64,000 nt of DNA from assembly GCA_016292805.1 (NCBI GenBank), contig JAEDFM010000005.1, positions 14,603-78,602 of the forward strand. Direction: 5' to 3'. The notes beneath the pieces were generated by a model. That model saw only the letters and a list, made by a program, of their open reading frames with translations. It was not told the DNA's origin and ran no database searches. Position numbers and translations under genes: made by a program. This document shows, piece by piece, positions 43,165 to 50,809 of this stretch (positions within the stretch are counted from its first letter, which is position 1; every line of letters starts with the position of its first letter). The DNA comes from Treponema sp. (GTDB lineage: Bacteria > Spirochaetota > Spirochaetia > Treponematales > Treponemataceae).

Positions 43165-43559
43165 CTTACAATTGTGTAATAGATAAGGTTGATAATTGGT
43201 TTATTGCGTCTTTTCCTGATATGCCAAATATTCAAACTTCTGGTGAAACAGAAGAAGAGGCCTTAAAAATGGCACAGGAAGCCTTAGATGGAACTTTAAT
43301 TGTTTGTTTGGAAAAAGATTTTCCTATTCCAGAAGCAAAATCTAACGAAGGAATTGAAATAGAAGTTTCTCCTAAAGTTGCATTTGCAATTAATTTAAGA
43401 AAAGTTCGTGCAAATCAAACAAAAAAAGAAGCCGCTGCAAAGCTTGGTATGACTTACCAGCAATATCAGCGACTTGAAAATCCTTATAAAACAAATCCAA
43501 CTTTGGAAATGATGTTCAGACTTCAGAAAACCTTTGGATGTAAGTTTCTGAGTTTGTAA
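43161..43559 (+). CDS. hicB: HicB family antitoxin with HTH
   Basis: The 132-residue protein has an N-terminal HicB partial RNase-H-like domain (IDKVDNWFIASFPDMPNIQTSGETEEEALKMAQEAL split across about 6-42). Its C-terminal XRE-type helix-turn-helix (about 85-125; TKKEAAAKLGMTYQQYQRLE) is the DNA-binding form that autorepresses hicAB. It is coupled to hicA by overlap. Confidence 0.92.
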   Translation: MTYNCVIDKVDNWFIASFPDMPNIQTSGETEEEALKMAQEALDGTLIVCLEKDFPIPEAKSNEGIEIEVSPKVAFAINLRKVRANQTKKEAAAKLGMTYQQYQRLENPYKTNPTLEMMFRLQKTFGCKFLSL

Positions 43560-43597
43560 AAAAATATATCTATTCTAATTAGTTGCTAATTCATAAT

Positions 43598-43675
43598 TAG
43601 CACAAATGTACTAAAACTCTTAATTAATAATGACAATTATACAAATAATTAAAATTTAATAGTACATATGTGTTA
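43598..43675. promoter_or_regulatory. Pair of inverted operator-like sites before the XRE gene
   Basis: TAGCACAAATGTACTA (43598-43613) and TAGTACATATGTGTTA (43660-43675) are inverted copies of each other with two mismatches. Each is itself close to palindromic around ACATATGT. They flank the AT-rich region before the 43686 regulator start. Confidence 0.55.
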
Positions 43676-43685
43676 ATTTTGAAAT

Positions 43686-43958
43686 ATGTTACTGTTTTGG
43701 CGAAACGTTAAAGATATCTTAGATTTTGAAGGTATGACACAAAAAGAATTAGCATCTGCTATAAATGAAAGTTACAATACACTTCAATCCTGGATTAATA
43801 GAGATAGATATCCTGATGCACAACAAGCAGTAACAATTGCTAAAACTTTGAGAACTTCTGTAGAGTTTCTTGTAACAGGAGATTCTGATATTCCAAAGCC
43901 AAACAATAGTAAAACAATAGAGTTATTGCAGGAAGCGATAGGAATTTTGAGTAAGTAA
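43686..43958 (+). CDS. Small XRE/CI-type HTH regulator
   Basis: The 90-residue protein is nearly all helix-turn-helix (about 5-65; GMTQKELASAINESYNTLQSWINRDRYPDAQQAVTIAKTL split around the turn). It lacks a ligand domain and resembles phage-repressor-like or Cro-like proteins. Two inverted sites upstream suggest autoregulation. It directly precedes the type I toxin-antitoxin candidate. Confidence 0.8.
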   Translation: MLLFWRNVKDILDFEGMTQKELASAINESYNTLQSWINRDRYPDAQQAVTIAKTLRTSVEFLVTGDSDIPKPNNSKTIELLQEAIGILSK

Positions 43959-43970
43959 ATTATAATTTCC

Positions 43971-43999
43971 TTGTTTAACAGAATAAAGAATGATATATT
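43971..43999 (+). promoter_or_regulatory. Promoter of the antisense RNA
   Basis: TTGTTT (43971-43976), 17 bases, TATATT (43994-43999), pointing at the short RNA beginning near 44006. Confidence 0.6.
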
Positions 44000-44005
44000 T
44001 AAAAA

Positions 44006-44092
44006 GAGGTGTCCAAGCAATTGGTCATCTCCAGTGGTTTTAGTGCTTACGCACCAAGCCGCTCAGGTAGAGACTGGGCGGCTTATTTTTTT
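44006..44092 (+). ncRNA. Candidate antitoxin RNA (type I TA)
   Basis: About 87 nt. The 5' end folds as GAGGTG-t-CCAA-GCAA-TTGG-t-CATCTC (44006-44031), closed by a GNRA tetraloop. The 3' end is a strong terminator: AAGCCGCTCAG (44056-44066) with CTGGGCGGCTT (44074-44084), then T7. There is no ORF. It runs convergently into the toxin gene at 44083-44187 and is fully complementary to the toxin mRNA 3' region, as in TxpA/RatA and BsrG/SR4 pairs. Confidence 0.65.
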
Positions 44093-44187
44093 CTCTTCTT
44101 GTTTTTAAGGTAAGAGAGAGCTGTAAAAACTGTTCCTATAATTGTTGCTATACATGAAATAATAGCAACTACAAGATCCAATTTCAT
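44083..44187 (-). CDS. Small hydrophobic type I toxin candidate
   Basis: A 34-residue peptide: start MKLDLVVAIISCIATI, one membrane helix (about 5-26), then a Lys/Arg-rich tail ending KNKKRKK. This is the shape of Fst/TxpA/holin-like type I toxins. GGAGG lies six bases before the ATG. The Shine-Dalgarno is predicted to be buried in a stem. The opposite strand carries a strong convergent short RNA whose 3' end overlaps the toxin mRNA. It is too short for ordinary ORF calling. Confidence 0.7.
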   Translation of the reverse strand: MKLDLVVAIISCIATIIGTVFTALSYLKNKKRKK

Positions 44188-44271
44188 ACAAAGCCTCCCA
44201 TTCTAAGTAATCAACTGCTGTTTGCAGTTGTCAGAGTTTGGGAGATAAACCGCCTGCAAGGACACCTCAAT
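44188..44271 (-). promoter_or_regulatory. Toxin mRNA leader with sequestered ribosome-binding site
   Basis: In the mRNA sense, CUCCCA (44239-44244) can pair with UGGGAG (44195-44200), covering the GGAGG. Inside it the CAACTGC-5-GCAGTTG stem (44212-44230) is perfect. The leader carries GAGGTGTCC (44260-44268), identical to the 5' end of the antisense RNA. Confidence 0.6.
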
Positions 44272-44306
44272 AATACAAGTGTAGAGTAAAAGTGTTATTA
44301 TGTATA
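44270..44306 (-). promoter_or_regulatory. Toxin mRNA promoter candidates
   Basis: On the minus strand TATACA (44301-44306), 17 bases, TACACT (44278-44283); a second -10 candidate TATTAT is at 44270-44275. Transcription would start close to 44263-44271. Confidence 0.45.
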
Positions 44307-44425
44307 GTATAAATTATTAGTTTTAGTTTGAAAATGGTACAAATGAATATATAAAATTTGACTATAGGTACGAATAGATTGATAATTGTGAATATACATT
44401 CTTAATAAATACGGAGATAGGATTT
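44281..44425 (+). other. AT-rich upstream region of the tandem secreted genes
   Basis: Holds the divergent toxin promoter at its left end. At the right end TTGATA, 17 bases, TTAATA and a GGAGATAGG ribosome-binding site precede the gene at 44426. Confidence 0.4.
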
Positions 44426-44869
44426 ATGGTAAAAAAAATAATATGTATAGTTTGTTTATTTTTATTTAGTTATATTGGTTTGTTCGGTCAAATGGTTAAT
44501 AAAACTTATTCTGATCCTCGAAATGGATATTATGGAACTGCCATAGTTGCATATTATGAGAATGAATTGGAAGGAAGAAAATCATTTGACAGTAGATATG
44601 AAATTTTTAAAGAAATGAAACCAGTTAATGGGTTTAGTGTTACGGTTGAAAATAAAGGTTTAAAAAATATAAAATTTACAAAAGAGGAACAATTTTTATT
44701 TTCTAAAGCTTTAAACGAATTTGATTATTGTGATAATGAAGTTTATTCAATAACAATTTCTGGATATTCAAGTGGACCGTCTACTCTGAATTTACTTATT
44801 AAGATACAGAATGGTGGAAGACAATATGTAATTTTAGATTCTTACAAGTTATATGGTAGTTTTAATTAG
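44426..44869 (+). CDS. Secreted protein of a new tandem family, member 1
   Basis: The 147-residue protein has a signal peptide (to about residue 22, YIGLFGQ). Its C-terminal half carries the pattern L..FDYCDNEVYSI followed ~20 residues later by IKIQNGGRQY. The same pattern recurs in the products of 44884 and 45972, so these are diverged paralogues. No known family. Codon use is AT-rich like the rest of this segment. Confidence 0.7.
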   Translation: MVKKIICIVCLFLFSYIGLFGQMVNKTYSDPRNGYYGTAIVAYYENELEGRKSFDSRYEIFKEMKPVNGFSVTVENKGLKNIKFTKEEQFLFSKALNEFDYCDNEVYSITISGYSSGPSTLNLLIKIQNGGRQYVILDSYKLYGSFN

Positions 44870-44883
44870 AAAGGAAGTTTTAA

Positions 44884-45495
44884 GTGAAAAAAAATGTTAT
44901 TTTTGTAATACTAAGTTTTTATTATTTATTTCTGGGATATACAGATACCATAGTGCAATATAAAGAGAATGATGAAGTATTAACAGATGTCCATATAGAA
45001 CATGTTGCTAATGGTTTTGACGACGTACGTAAGTCATTAATAAGTATGGAGTGGGATTATTTAAGTGGTATTGAACATAGAGGAATAAGTAAGATTTCAA
45101 AACTTGATAATAAAATTAATTGGTTTGCTTTAAATCAATTTGAGTTAAATGATGATGAAATATATCGGATAAATTACAAAATTCCATTTTCAAATAATAG
45201 ATATAAGGTTTTTTTTGTTCAAATACAGGATGGTGGTAAATCTTATAATTATGAAGCATCAACTTTTTGGTTTGATGAAAAGAGTCAAAATGATAAAGAG
45301 GAAACTGGTGGAATAGGTGCTATATTAATGATCCTACTTATTTCTGGAGGATTGATTTTAATAAGTTTTTTTGGATTTATATACTGTTTTATAAAATTAA
45401 AGAAAATTAGTTTGAAAACTCTTAATGATAATGATGAAACTATAACAACAGAAGATGAAGAAGAAATAAAGGAGAATGAAAATAATGTATTGTAA
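44884..45495 (+). CDS. Secreted/membrane protein of the tandem family, member 2
   Basis: The 203-residue protein starts at GTG 44884 behind GGAAG. A signal-like helix is followed by the shared motif FELNDDEIYRI, then FVQIQDGGKSY. A C-terminal membrane helix (about 141-165) and an acidic tail follow, so the paralogous domain faces outwards on a membrane anchor. Its end overlaps the next gene by 11 bases. Confidence 0.7.
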   Translation: MKKNVIFVILSFYYLFLGYTDTIVQYKENDEVLTDVHIEHVANGFDDVRKSLISMEWDYLSGIEHRGISKISKLDNKINWFALNQFELNDDEIYRINYKIPFSNNRYKVFFVQIQDGGKSYNYEASTFWFDEKSQNDKEETGGIGAILMILLISGGLILISFFGFIYCFIKLKKISLKTLNDNDETITTEDEEEIKENENNVL

Positions 45496-45958
45496 GTTTT
45501 GTGGAACAGAGTTAACTAGTGATTCTTTATTTTGTAGTCATTGTGGAAAAAAAATCGATTTAAGTAATAAAGATACAAAAGAAGAATCAAATATAGAAAA
45601 GAATGACAATAAAGAAACTGTTTCAACTAATAATGATGAAGTTCTTTCTGACATATCAAAAAAAATCAGTGAAACTGAATCTTTATGTATAGCAGGATTA
45701 GTTCTAACTTTTATTAGTTTTTTTATTGATTTTTATGCCATTGTTAAATGCTCTGCAATTATTGTTTCTTTATATGGATTGAAAAAAGCGGACAAAGAAA
45801 AGAAGAAAGGAAAGATGATTTCTGTAGTTTGTATTATCGTTTGTAGTATATTAGCATTTATTTCATTGCTTAGAATAATTGAATATTCACAGAATTCTGC
45901 GGCTGCATATGGTGCTATTGATGGCATGATGGGGTGGCTGGAAAATTTATTATATTAG
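45485..45958 (+). CDS. Zinc-ribbon membrane protein
   Basis: The 157-residue protein begins MYCKFCGTELTSDSLFCSHCG, a zinc ribbon of CxxC pairs. Two membrane helices follow (about 70-130). ATG 45485 is ten bases from GGAG; an ATG at 45476 is too near. It lies between two members of the tandem family and overlaps member 2. The role is unknown, perhaps membrane support for the family. Confidence 0.75.
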   Translation: MYCKFCGTELTSDSLFCSHCGKKIDLSNKDTKEESNIEKNDNKETVSTNNDEVLSDISKKISETESLCIAGLVLTFISFFIDFYAIVKCSAIIVSLYGLKKADKEKKKGKMISVVCIIVCSILAFISLLRIIEYSQNSAAAYGAIDGMMGWLENLLY

Positions 45959-45971
45959 ATTTAATAATCGT

Positions 45972-46364
45972 ATGAAAAAACACTTATTAATTATATTATA
46001 TCTAGGGTTTATTAGTATCTCATCTTTTTCTAGGGAATATGAAAATTATGGATATGTCTATGCAGATTATTGTGGTAATACGAGTATGGGTGAAGCTTCA
46101 ATATTAGTCGATCGCTGTAAAATCTACTTACAAGAAAAAGGATTTAATTATATTTCTTCTTTGGAAAAATTAACTAGAAGAGAAATTTATTGTTTGTGGG
46201 AAGAATTAAGAGAGTATACATTAATTGATGGAGAAATATATGGAATCATTTTTTATGATGAGAACAATGATTTGTATAAGTTTATGTATGTAGAAATGAC
46301 TGATAGTGGAACATCGTATAAATCATATTTTGTTGGTAAATATTTTTACGAAGAAAATGAATAA
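45972..46364 (+). CDS. Secreted protein of the tandem family, member 3
   Basis: The 130-residue protein has a signal peptide (MKKHLLIILYLGFISISS region) and the family pattern YTLIDGEIYGI, then YVEMTDSGTSY. It is 13 bases after the zinc-ribbon gene, completing a four-gene set. No known domain. Confidence 0.7.
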   Translation: MKKHLLIILYLGFISISSFSREYENYGYVYADYCGNTSMGEASILVDRCKIYLQEKGFNYISSLEKLTRREIYCLWEELREYTLIDGEIYGIIFYDENNDLYKFMYVEMTDSGTSYKSYFVGKYFYEENE

Positions 46365-46511
46365 TGTTTTGAGGAAAAAACTCGCAAATATTTTTTATTG
46401 ATATTAATAGTTTTTTTATAAGACAGAGAAAAGAATTAATAATATTGGAATACAAATTATTTCTTTTGTGAAAATTATTCAGTGAATATAACTATAAATT
46501 ATCCGGGGTTT

Positions 46512-46544
46512 TAGGGGGCACAGCCCCCTAGTCGAAGGGGTAGC
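46512..46544. repeat. GC-rich REP-like element
   Basis: TAGGGGGC-aca-GCCCCCTA palindrome (46512-46530) followed by GTCGAAGGGGTAGCGG. The tail is related to CTAGAAGGGGTGGCGG elements at 50235, 52073 and 57743. The rest of 46365-46511 is AT-rich and shows no gene. Confidence 0.6.
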
Positions 46545-46553
46545 GGAAAATGA

Positions 46554-46588
46554 AAAAAGCGTTGTGAGATTTCACAACGCTTTTTTTA
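46554..46588. terminator. Bidirectional terminator before ftsK end
   Basis: AAAAGCGTTGTG / CACAACGCTTTT hairpin, T-rich on both reading directions, between the tandem secreted genes and convergent ftsK. Confidence 0.8.
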
Positions 46589-46627
46589 GTTGGAGCGAGT
46601 GGAAGGCTTTCCCCCTCTTGTATTCCC

Positions 46628-49600
46628 CTAGTTTGGTATATGAATTACTTCGCGAGGTTTGCTGCCGTTGGCTGGGCCTACAATTCCTCGTTCTTCCATT
46701 TCTTCTACAAGGCGGGCGGCACGGTTGTAACCGATGCTTAAGCGGCGCTGCAGGTAAGAAGCACTGGCTTTTCCAGACTGAACTACAATCTGGAGGGCCT
46801 GGTCGTAAAGTGGATCATCATCATCCATTGGGTTACCAAACAGGTCTAAAGCTTTGTCTTCGTCAGATTCAACAAACATTTCTTCATCAATGTAATCTGG
46901 TTCACCATATTCTTTAACGGCTTTAATTACATCTTCACATTCCTGGTCTGTAACAAAAGTACCCTGAATACGAATTGGTGCTGGGTCTGCGGCAGAAGCG
47001 TAAAGCATATCACCACGGCCAAGAAGCTTTTCTGCACCGACTGTATCAATAATAATGTTAGAGTCTGTACGGCTGGCAACCATAAAGGCAATACGAGTTG
47101 GAATGTTTGCTTTAATCAAACCTGTAATTACATTTACAGACGGACGCTGTGTTGCAAGTACTAAGTGAATACCTACGGCACGGCTCATTGCTGTAAGGCG
47201 GGCAATTACGCTTTCAAGCTCTTTTCCACTTGTAGCCATTAAGTCTGCAAATTCATCAATAATAACTACAATGTAAGGAAGCTTTTCTGTACAAATTTTC
47301 TGTTCCTTAATTTTTGTATTGTAGTTAGAAATATCACGAACACCCATGCTGTCCAAAAGTGCGTAACGACGTTCCATTTCGCATAAACACCACTGCAAAG
47401 ACTGCAATGCTTTTTTAGGTTCTGTAATAACAGGTGTAAGAAGATGAGGAATGTTGTTGTAAAGTTTAAGTTCTACAACTTTAGGGTCAACAAGAATCAT
47501 CTTAACATCCTGTGGTGAACGTTTATACAAAATAGAAAGAATCAAAGAGTTTACACAAACTGATTTACCTGAACCTGTGGCTCCGGCAATAAGCATATGT
47601 GGAGTTTTTGCAAGGTCAATTAACTGAGCCTTACCAAGAATATCTTTTCCTAAAATTACTGGAATAGACATTTTTTTCCAATCAGGTAAATCCATTTCAA
47701 TAATTTCACGGAAGCCTACAACGCTGCGGTGTTTGTTTGGAACTTCAATACCAACGGCCTGTTTACCTGGAATTGGAGCAACAATACGAACTGACTGTGC
47801 AGCAAGGCTAAGTGCAATGTTATCCTGAAGAGTTACAATTTTGCTGAGTTTAACACCTGGAGCTGGCAAAATTTCAAACATTGTTACTACTGGACCTTTT
47901 TTAATTCCAATAATATCAGCTTCAATGTTGAATTCTGCAAGAGTCTGTTTAAGATTTAATGAAGCTTGTTTTGTTGCTTCATCAATCAACCAGTACTGGT
48001 CATCTTTATATGCAATAAGAAGGTCAGTTGGAATTACATAAGGACCTTTTTTTGTTGCACGGTTTCCAACCTTTTTAGGTGCAGTTGCAATTGTCTGAGT
48101 CTTTGGTCTGTTTTCTTCCTGCTGAGCATTAAAGAAGTCTGTAAGTTCATCGGCAGTAAGATTGTTAGCAGAAGCTGGAATCTTTTCAGAAATTGTACTG
48201 CGAATATCATTTTCCATACTTGAGAAAACATTTGAAACCGCATTAGCAAATCCAACAGGTTCAGAATCTTCATCTTCAACAATGTCATCAACAGAAACCA
48301 TTTCATCTTCAGCAGCGTTGTCTAGATCTTCGCTGTCTTCCTGCTTTGCAATCTGATCAAAAATAGATGAATCTTCTTCAATTGTTACATTGAAATCATC
48401 AAAGTTTTCGTCTTCTTCAAAAACAGTTGTGTGATTATTAGATTTTGCATCTTCCTTTTTTGCAGTATAAGCTGGTTTGATAGAGTAGTCAGGTTCTTCC
48501 TGTGGTTCATCTTCTTCGCCAAAACTGATTTTTGAAGGGAATTTAGATTTTTTTACTTCTCTAGGTTTTGCTGGTTCTACAGGTACAGATTCATCTGAAA
48601 GAGAAATTCCGTGTGGGAAATTTGGGTTTTCTACAACAGTATCAATATAGTGAGTTGCAGCATAAGGAGAATCTTCTTCTACAGGTTTTGACTGTGCTGC
48701 AGCTTTTGTTTGAATTGCTGGTTTTGTCAAATCAAATTCAGGTTCAGCTTCTGCTTCATCCTTTGGTGGGAATTCAAAAGCTGGATCATTTGGATCGTAG
48801 TTTTCGTCATATTCTGGAGGAAGAGTATCTGGTGCTGGTGGTAAATCTGGCCATTCCAATTCGTCAGAGGCTGAGTTGTCATCAAAAGAGCTGAAATCTG
48901 TAAGGGCAGCATATTCTTCCTGAGAAATGATTGTAGCTGGATTTGCTGGTTCGTCGTCGTCGGCAGCGGTTGGTGTTGCAGGTGCAGATGCTGGTGTTGC
49001 AGGTGCAGAAATTGGTGTATCATTAGATTCTGGTGCTTCCCGAAGACCAAGTTCAATTTCCTGCGAAATCAATTCTTCTTCAGAAATATTCATTTCTTCA
49101 TCTGTAACAAAGTTTATTTCGCTGAATGGTGCCAATGGTTCTGAAGAAACAGCCGGCTGGCTTACTGAATCAGCCTGAACTGCAGTATCAGCCTCAACTG
49201 GAGAGTCAAGAATAGCATCAAAATCTGTAGCTGCAGAATCTTTAGCTTCTTCTTTTGCAGCTTTCTTTTCCTTAAGCTTTGCTAAGGCTTTATCAAAAAT
49301 AGATTCAGTTTCTTTGTATTCTTTTGTTGAAGTATCAACCTTATCCATTTTTACAAAATCAACAGTGCCAGAATTTTCTGATGCAATTGCTGATTCTGCT
49401 GCTTCGGCATCGTATTTGGCTGTATCAAAATCTGTAGCTTCTTCATCATTCAAATTTTCTGAAGCTTTAGAAACAGGAGTTTCCTTTGCAACAGTTGTTT
49501 TGCCAGATTTGTAGAAAAAGCGTTCGTTAATTTTATCTGCAATAATGTTAGTTCCAAGGAATTCCATAATGATAAGAAGAATTCCAGTAACAATTGCAAT

Positions 49601-49960
49601 TACAATTTTTACAACATTAAATGGACCACGACCAAGAGCAAGAACAGAACGACAGATGTTTTCTGTAATAACAGCAGTAAAAAATGGTACTACAGCTGTA
49701 AGCAAAAGCATAGTTTTGCGGGCTGTCCAGGTTGTGGCAAAGCAAGAAAGACCTGCAACAAAAAGGAATACTGGAATTAAAATGCTGGAAAATCCGTAAA
49801 CAGTATAAATTACATTTCCCAACAAATAGAAAATATTATTATGCCCTGGTCCGCCATAGCCAAAATCCAGAGGCTGAATCAATAAACTAATAGAAAAAAG
49901 TGCTGCAATAAGGAGTAAAATCACTCCAGTAATAACGCTAGATTTATTCGATGTTTTCAT
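46628..49960 (-). CDS. ftsK: DNA translocase FtsK/SpoIIIE
   Basis: The 1110-residue protein has about four N-terminal membrane helices (to ~170) and a long acidic Glu/Asp/Pro-rich linker (~170-640). The linker includes an Ala-Pro-Thr stretch encoded by near-direct repeats around 48965-49018. The motor has Walker A AGATGSGKSVCV and Walker B IVVIIDEFADLM, and a C-terminal gamma winged helix (SYLQRRLSIGYNRAARLVEEM) reads KOPS-like sites. It pumps DNA at the division septum. The GATAAT box ends six bases before the ATG. Confidence 0.95.
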   Translation of the reverse strand: MKTSNKSSVITGVILLLIAALFSISLLIQPLDFGYGGPGHNNIFYLLGNVIYTVYGFSSILIPVFLFVAGLSCFATTWTARKTMLLLTAVVPFFTAVITENICRSVLALGRGPFNVVKIVIAIVTGILLIIMEFLGTNIIADKINERFFYKSGKTTVAKETPVSKASENLNDEEATDFDTAKYDAEAAESAIASENSGTVDFVKMDKVDTSTKEYKETESIFDKALAKLKEKKAAKEEAKDSAATDFDAILDSPVEADTAVQADSVSQPAVSSEPLAPFSEINFVTDEEMNISEEELISQEIELGLREAPESNDTPISAPATPASAPATPTAADDDEPANPATIISQEEYAALTDFSSFDDNSASDELEWPDLPPAPDTLPPEYDENYDPNDPAFEFPPKDEAEAEPEFDLTKPAIQTKAAAQSKPVEEDSPYAATHYIDTVVENPNFPHGISLSDESVPVEPAKPREVKKSKFPSKISFGEEDEPQEEPDYSIKPAYTAKKEDAKSNNHTTVFEEDENFDDFNVTIEEDSSIFDQIAKQEDSEDLDNAAEDEMVSVDDIVEDEDSEPVGFANAVSNVFSSMENDIRSTISEKIPASANNLTADELTDFFNAQQEENRPKTQTIATAPKKVGNRATKKGPYVIPTDLLIAYKDDQYWLIDEATKQASLNLKQTLAEFNIEADIIGIKKGPVVTMFEILPAPGVKLSKIVTLQDNIALSLAAQSVRIVAPIPGKQAVGIEVPNKHRSVVGFREIIEMDLPDWKKMSIPVILGKDILGKAQLIDLAKTPHMLIAGATGSGKSVCVNSLILSILYKRSPQDVKMILVDPKVVELKLYNNIPHLLTPVITEPKKALQSLQWCLCEMERRYALLDSMGVRDISNYNTKIKEQKICTEKLPYIVVIIDEFADLMATSGKELESVIARLTAMSRAVGIHLVLATQRPSVNVITGLIKANIPTRIAFMVASRTDSNIIIDTVGAEKLLGRGDMLYASAADPAPIRIQGTFVTDQECEDVIKAVKEYGEPDYIDEEMFVESDEDKALDLFGNPMDDDDPLYDQALQIVVQSGKASASYLQRRLSIGYNRAARLVEEMEERGIVGPANGSKPREVIHIPN

Positions 49961-49966
49961 AGTGTG

Positions 49967-50039
49967 ATTATCGGAATAAAAAAAGTTGAGTTTAGAAAAT
50001 TAATTGATTATTGTTCAAGGTCATAAAACTGCATAAAAT
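49967..50039. promoter_or_regulatory. Divergent leaderless-type promoters (ftsK and thiN)
   Basis: Minus strand: GATAAT (49967-49972), six bases from the ftsK ATG, -35 weak. Plus strand: TTGTTC (50011-50016), 17 bases, TAAAAT (50034-50039), nine bases from the thiN ATG. Confidence 0.5.
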
Positions 50040-50048
50040 AGGGTTATT

Positions 50049-50774
50049 ATGAATAAGAAAGGTCGTTGTGTTGTAGTTAGTGCTGCAGAAATTAAAAATT
50101 ATGAAAAAATTAGTTCGTATTTGCAGTCAGATGATTATTTTGTTGTATGCGATGGTGGATTAAATCATTGTAAACCTTTAGGAATAAAGCCGGATTTGAT
50201 AGTTGGGGATTTTGATTCCTTTGATAAAGCTGAACTCCCCCTTCCCACCGCCACTCCCCCTTCTAGCGGGGACAGACCTCTTGGCGCAAGCTGGAACCAG
50301 GGGGACGGTTCTCCTGGTTCCAACGGGGACAGACCTCCCGAAATCATTCAGCTTCCCTGGGAAAAAGACGACACAGACACCTTTTATGCCGTAAAGGAAG
50401 CCTTAAAACGAGGTTTTACACAGTTTTTGCTGCTGGGGGTAATAGGCCAGCGGTTTGACCATTCTCTGGTAAACATTTCGGTGCTGCTTTACCTGAAAGA
50501 GCAGGGTGCTCAGGCAACAATTGTAGACGACTACTCAGAAATGCAGCTGGTAGGCGCTGAACCTATAAAAGTAAACAAGGATTGTGCAAATTTTTCGTTG
50601 ATGTGTGTTGCGGGAGATGTGAGCGGCGTTACAGTTACCGGTGCAAAATGGTCTTTAGACAATGCGCAGATTAAAACCAGTTACCAGTACGGAATTAGCA
50701 ACCAGGTTGAAGCGCCGGAAGGAGCGGTGGTTTGCGTAAGGGAAGGTGTGTTGTTATTAGTAATAGTTAAATAA
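50049..50774 (+). CDS. thiN: Thiamine pyrophosphokinase with repeat-derived insert
   Basis: The 241-residue enzyme has the family motifs CDGGLNHC, VGDFDSFD and EKDDTDTFYAVKEAL, which bind ATP/Mg and thiamine. It makes thiamine diphosphate, the cofactor of the IorA and IlvB proteins here. About 33 residues (from ELPLPTATPPSSG to SNGDRPPE) are encoded by a GC-rich REP-like block between the DFDS and DDTDT motifs. Family members have a short loop there, so the insertion preserved the frame. Confidence 0.9.
   Translation: MNKKGRCVVVSAAEIKNYEKISSYLQSDDYFVVCDGGLNHCKPLGIKPDLIVGDFDSFDKAELPLPTATPPSSGDRPLGASWNQGDGSPGSNGDRPPEIIQLPWEKDDTDTFYAVKEALKRGFTQFLLLGVIGQRFDHSLVNISVLLYLKEQGAQATIVDDYSEMQLVGAEPIKVNKDCANFSLMCVAGDVSGVTVTGAKWSLDNAQIKTSYQYGISNQVEAPEGAVVCVREGVLLLVIVK
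50235..50338. repeat. REP-like block inside thiN
   Basis: Contains CCCCCTTCTAGCGGGG (shared with 52113-52131 and 57764-57783 in reverse complement), two copies of GGGACAGACCT (50269-50279, 50326-50336), and GGGGGACGGTTCTC (50300-50313). The frame of the enzyme stays open across it. Confidence 0.75.
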
Positions 50775-50775
50775 T

Positions 50776-50809
50776 AAAGGGGTGCTTTTGAAGTGCACCC
50801 CTTTATTTT
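50776..50809. terminator. Bidirectional terminator
   Basis: Perfect AAAGGGGTGC / GCACCCCTTT hairpin with T-runs, between convergent thiN and paaK2; its right end overlaps the paaK2 stop. Confidence 0.85.

Noticed and set aside
48920..49030. Plus-strand Ala/Gly-rich ORFs opposite ftsK
   Set aside because: Antisense reading of the FtsK acidic linker repeats, with no ribosome-binding site.
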